64,000 nt of DNA from an uncultured Collinsella sp. (GTDB lineage Bacteria; Actinomycetota; Coriobacteriia; Coriobacteriales; Coriobacteriaceae). The DNA is taken from the NCBI GenBank assembly GCA_934630855.1, contig CAKTWW010000005.1, positions 11,364 through 75,363 on the forward strand, given 5' to 3'. Position 1 is the stretch's first letter, and each line of letters begins with the position of its first letter. The translations under genes and the position numbers were made by a program. The notes below the pieces were generated by a model. The model did not search any database. It was not told where the DNA came from and saw nothing but the letters and a program-made list of their open reading frames with translations. Positions 63,925 to 64,000 of this stretch are shown here, piece after piece.

Positions 63925-64000
63925 AGTCATTGGGGACGTTCTTAAACGACTAGTCAAACAAGAACGTCCCCAACGACTAGTCATTTAAGAACGTCCATTA
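63925..64000. repeat. Palindromic repeat (family B, copy 4), reaching the window edge
   Basis: The most complete copy: GGGGACGTTCTT, GACTAGTC, AAGAACGTCCCC, then a second GACTAGTC and AAGAACGTCC up to the edge. The 63731-63924 stretch before it shows no convincing gene; an open minus-strand frame (about 63740-63925) lacks a start and family features. Confidence 0.8.

Overview
The window looks like a chromosomal piece of a high-GC anaerobic actinobacterium of class Coriobacteriia, most like Collinsella. This is an inference from gene content: an FHA/PP2C/PASTA-kinase cell-wall cluster, HspR-controlled chaperones, a mannose-class PTS with its DUF956 partner, a [NiFe]-hydrogenase maturation set with NikR, a 3H-domain NAD repressor, and Fe-S/flavin oxidoreductases. 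I see no rRNA, CRISPR array, complete prophage or transposase. The single tRNA is tRNA-Arg(CCT).

Layout. 1-9.3 kb: a cell-wall signalling operon on the + strand (membrane protein, FhaA, FhaB, PP2C phosphatase, a fused FtsW/RodA-penicillin-binding protein, and a PASTA kinase). 9.4-9.7 kb: a 41-aa hydrophobic-basic peptide opposed by a possible antisense RNA, resembling a type I toxin-antitoxin pair. 9.86-15.84 kb: a tightly coupled four-gene defence-like operon on the - strand (MmeI-like restriction-modification enzyme, HEPN-like protein, DUF262/HNH-like protein, SEFIR/TIR protein), with tRNA-Arg upstream. 16.6-19.9 kb: mannose PTS manXYZ plus DUF956. 20.4-25.8 kb: hypA, a 925-aa Fe-S/FAD oxidoreductase, a divergent TetR regulator with two palindromic operators, and a DUF5692-like membrane protein. 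25.9-35.4 kb: orphan surface or membrane proteins, clpB, a repeat-flanked two-gene islet, and an aconitase-family hydratase. 35.7-40.2 kb: dnaK-grpE-dnaJ-hspR. 40.6 kb: a 2[4Fe-4S] ferredoxin. 41-45 kb: nadABC-niaR with a large palindromic operator. 45.4-53.8 kb: a 2049-aa LPxTG-type surface protein, divergent from a LytTR/GHKL two-component system. 54.6-61.8 kb: thioredoxin, a small protein coupled to nikR, then hypF, hypC, hypD, hypE and a HAD phosphatase. 62.4-63.7 kb: a lipoprotein and the glucose-type PTS IIA protein.

How the parts relate. clpB and dnaK share a 25-bp palindromic element, so HspR probably controls both. niaR is the last gene of the operon whose promoter carries the palindrome. 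NikR sits just before the nickel-enzyme maturation genes, while hypA is 35 kb away and hypB is absent here. Intergenic DNA is unusually rich in hairpin-forming repeat families. The most striking (called E here, at 20.8, 35.6, 40.9 and 62.2 kb) keeps short conserved boxes while its paired arms change together, and every copy sits directly behind a minus-strand stop codon.
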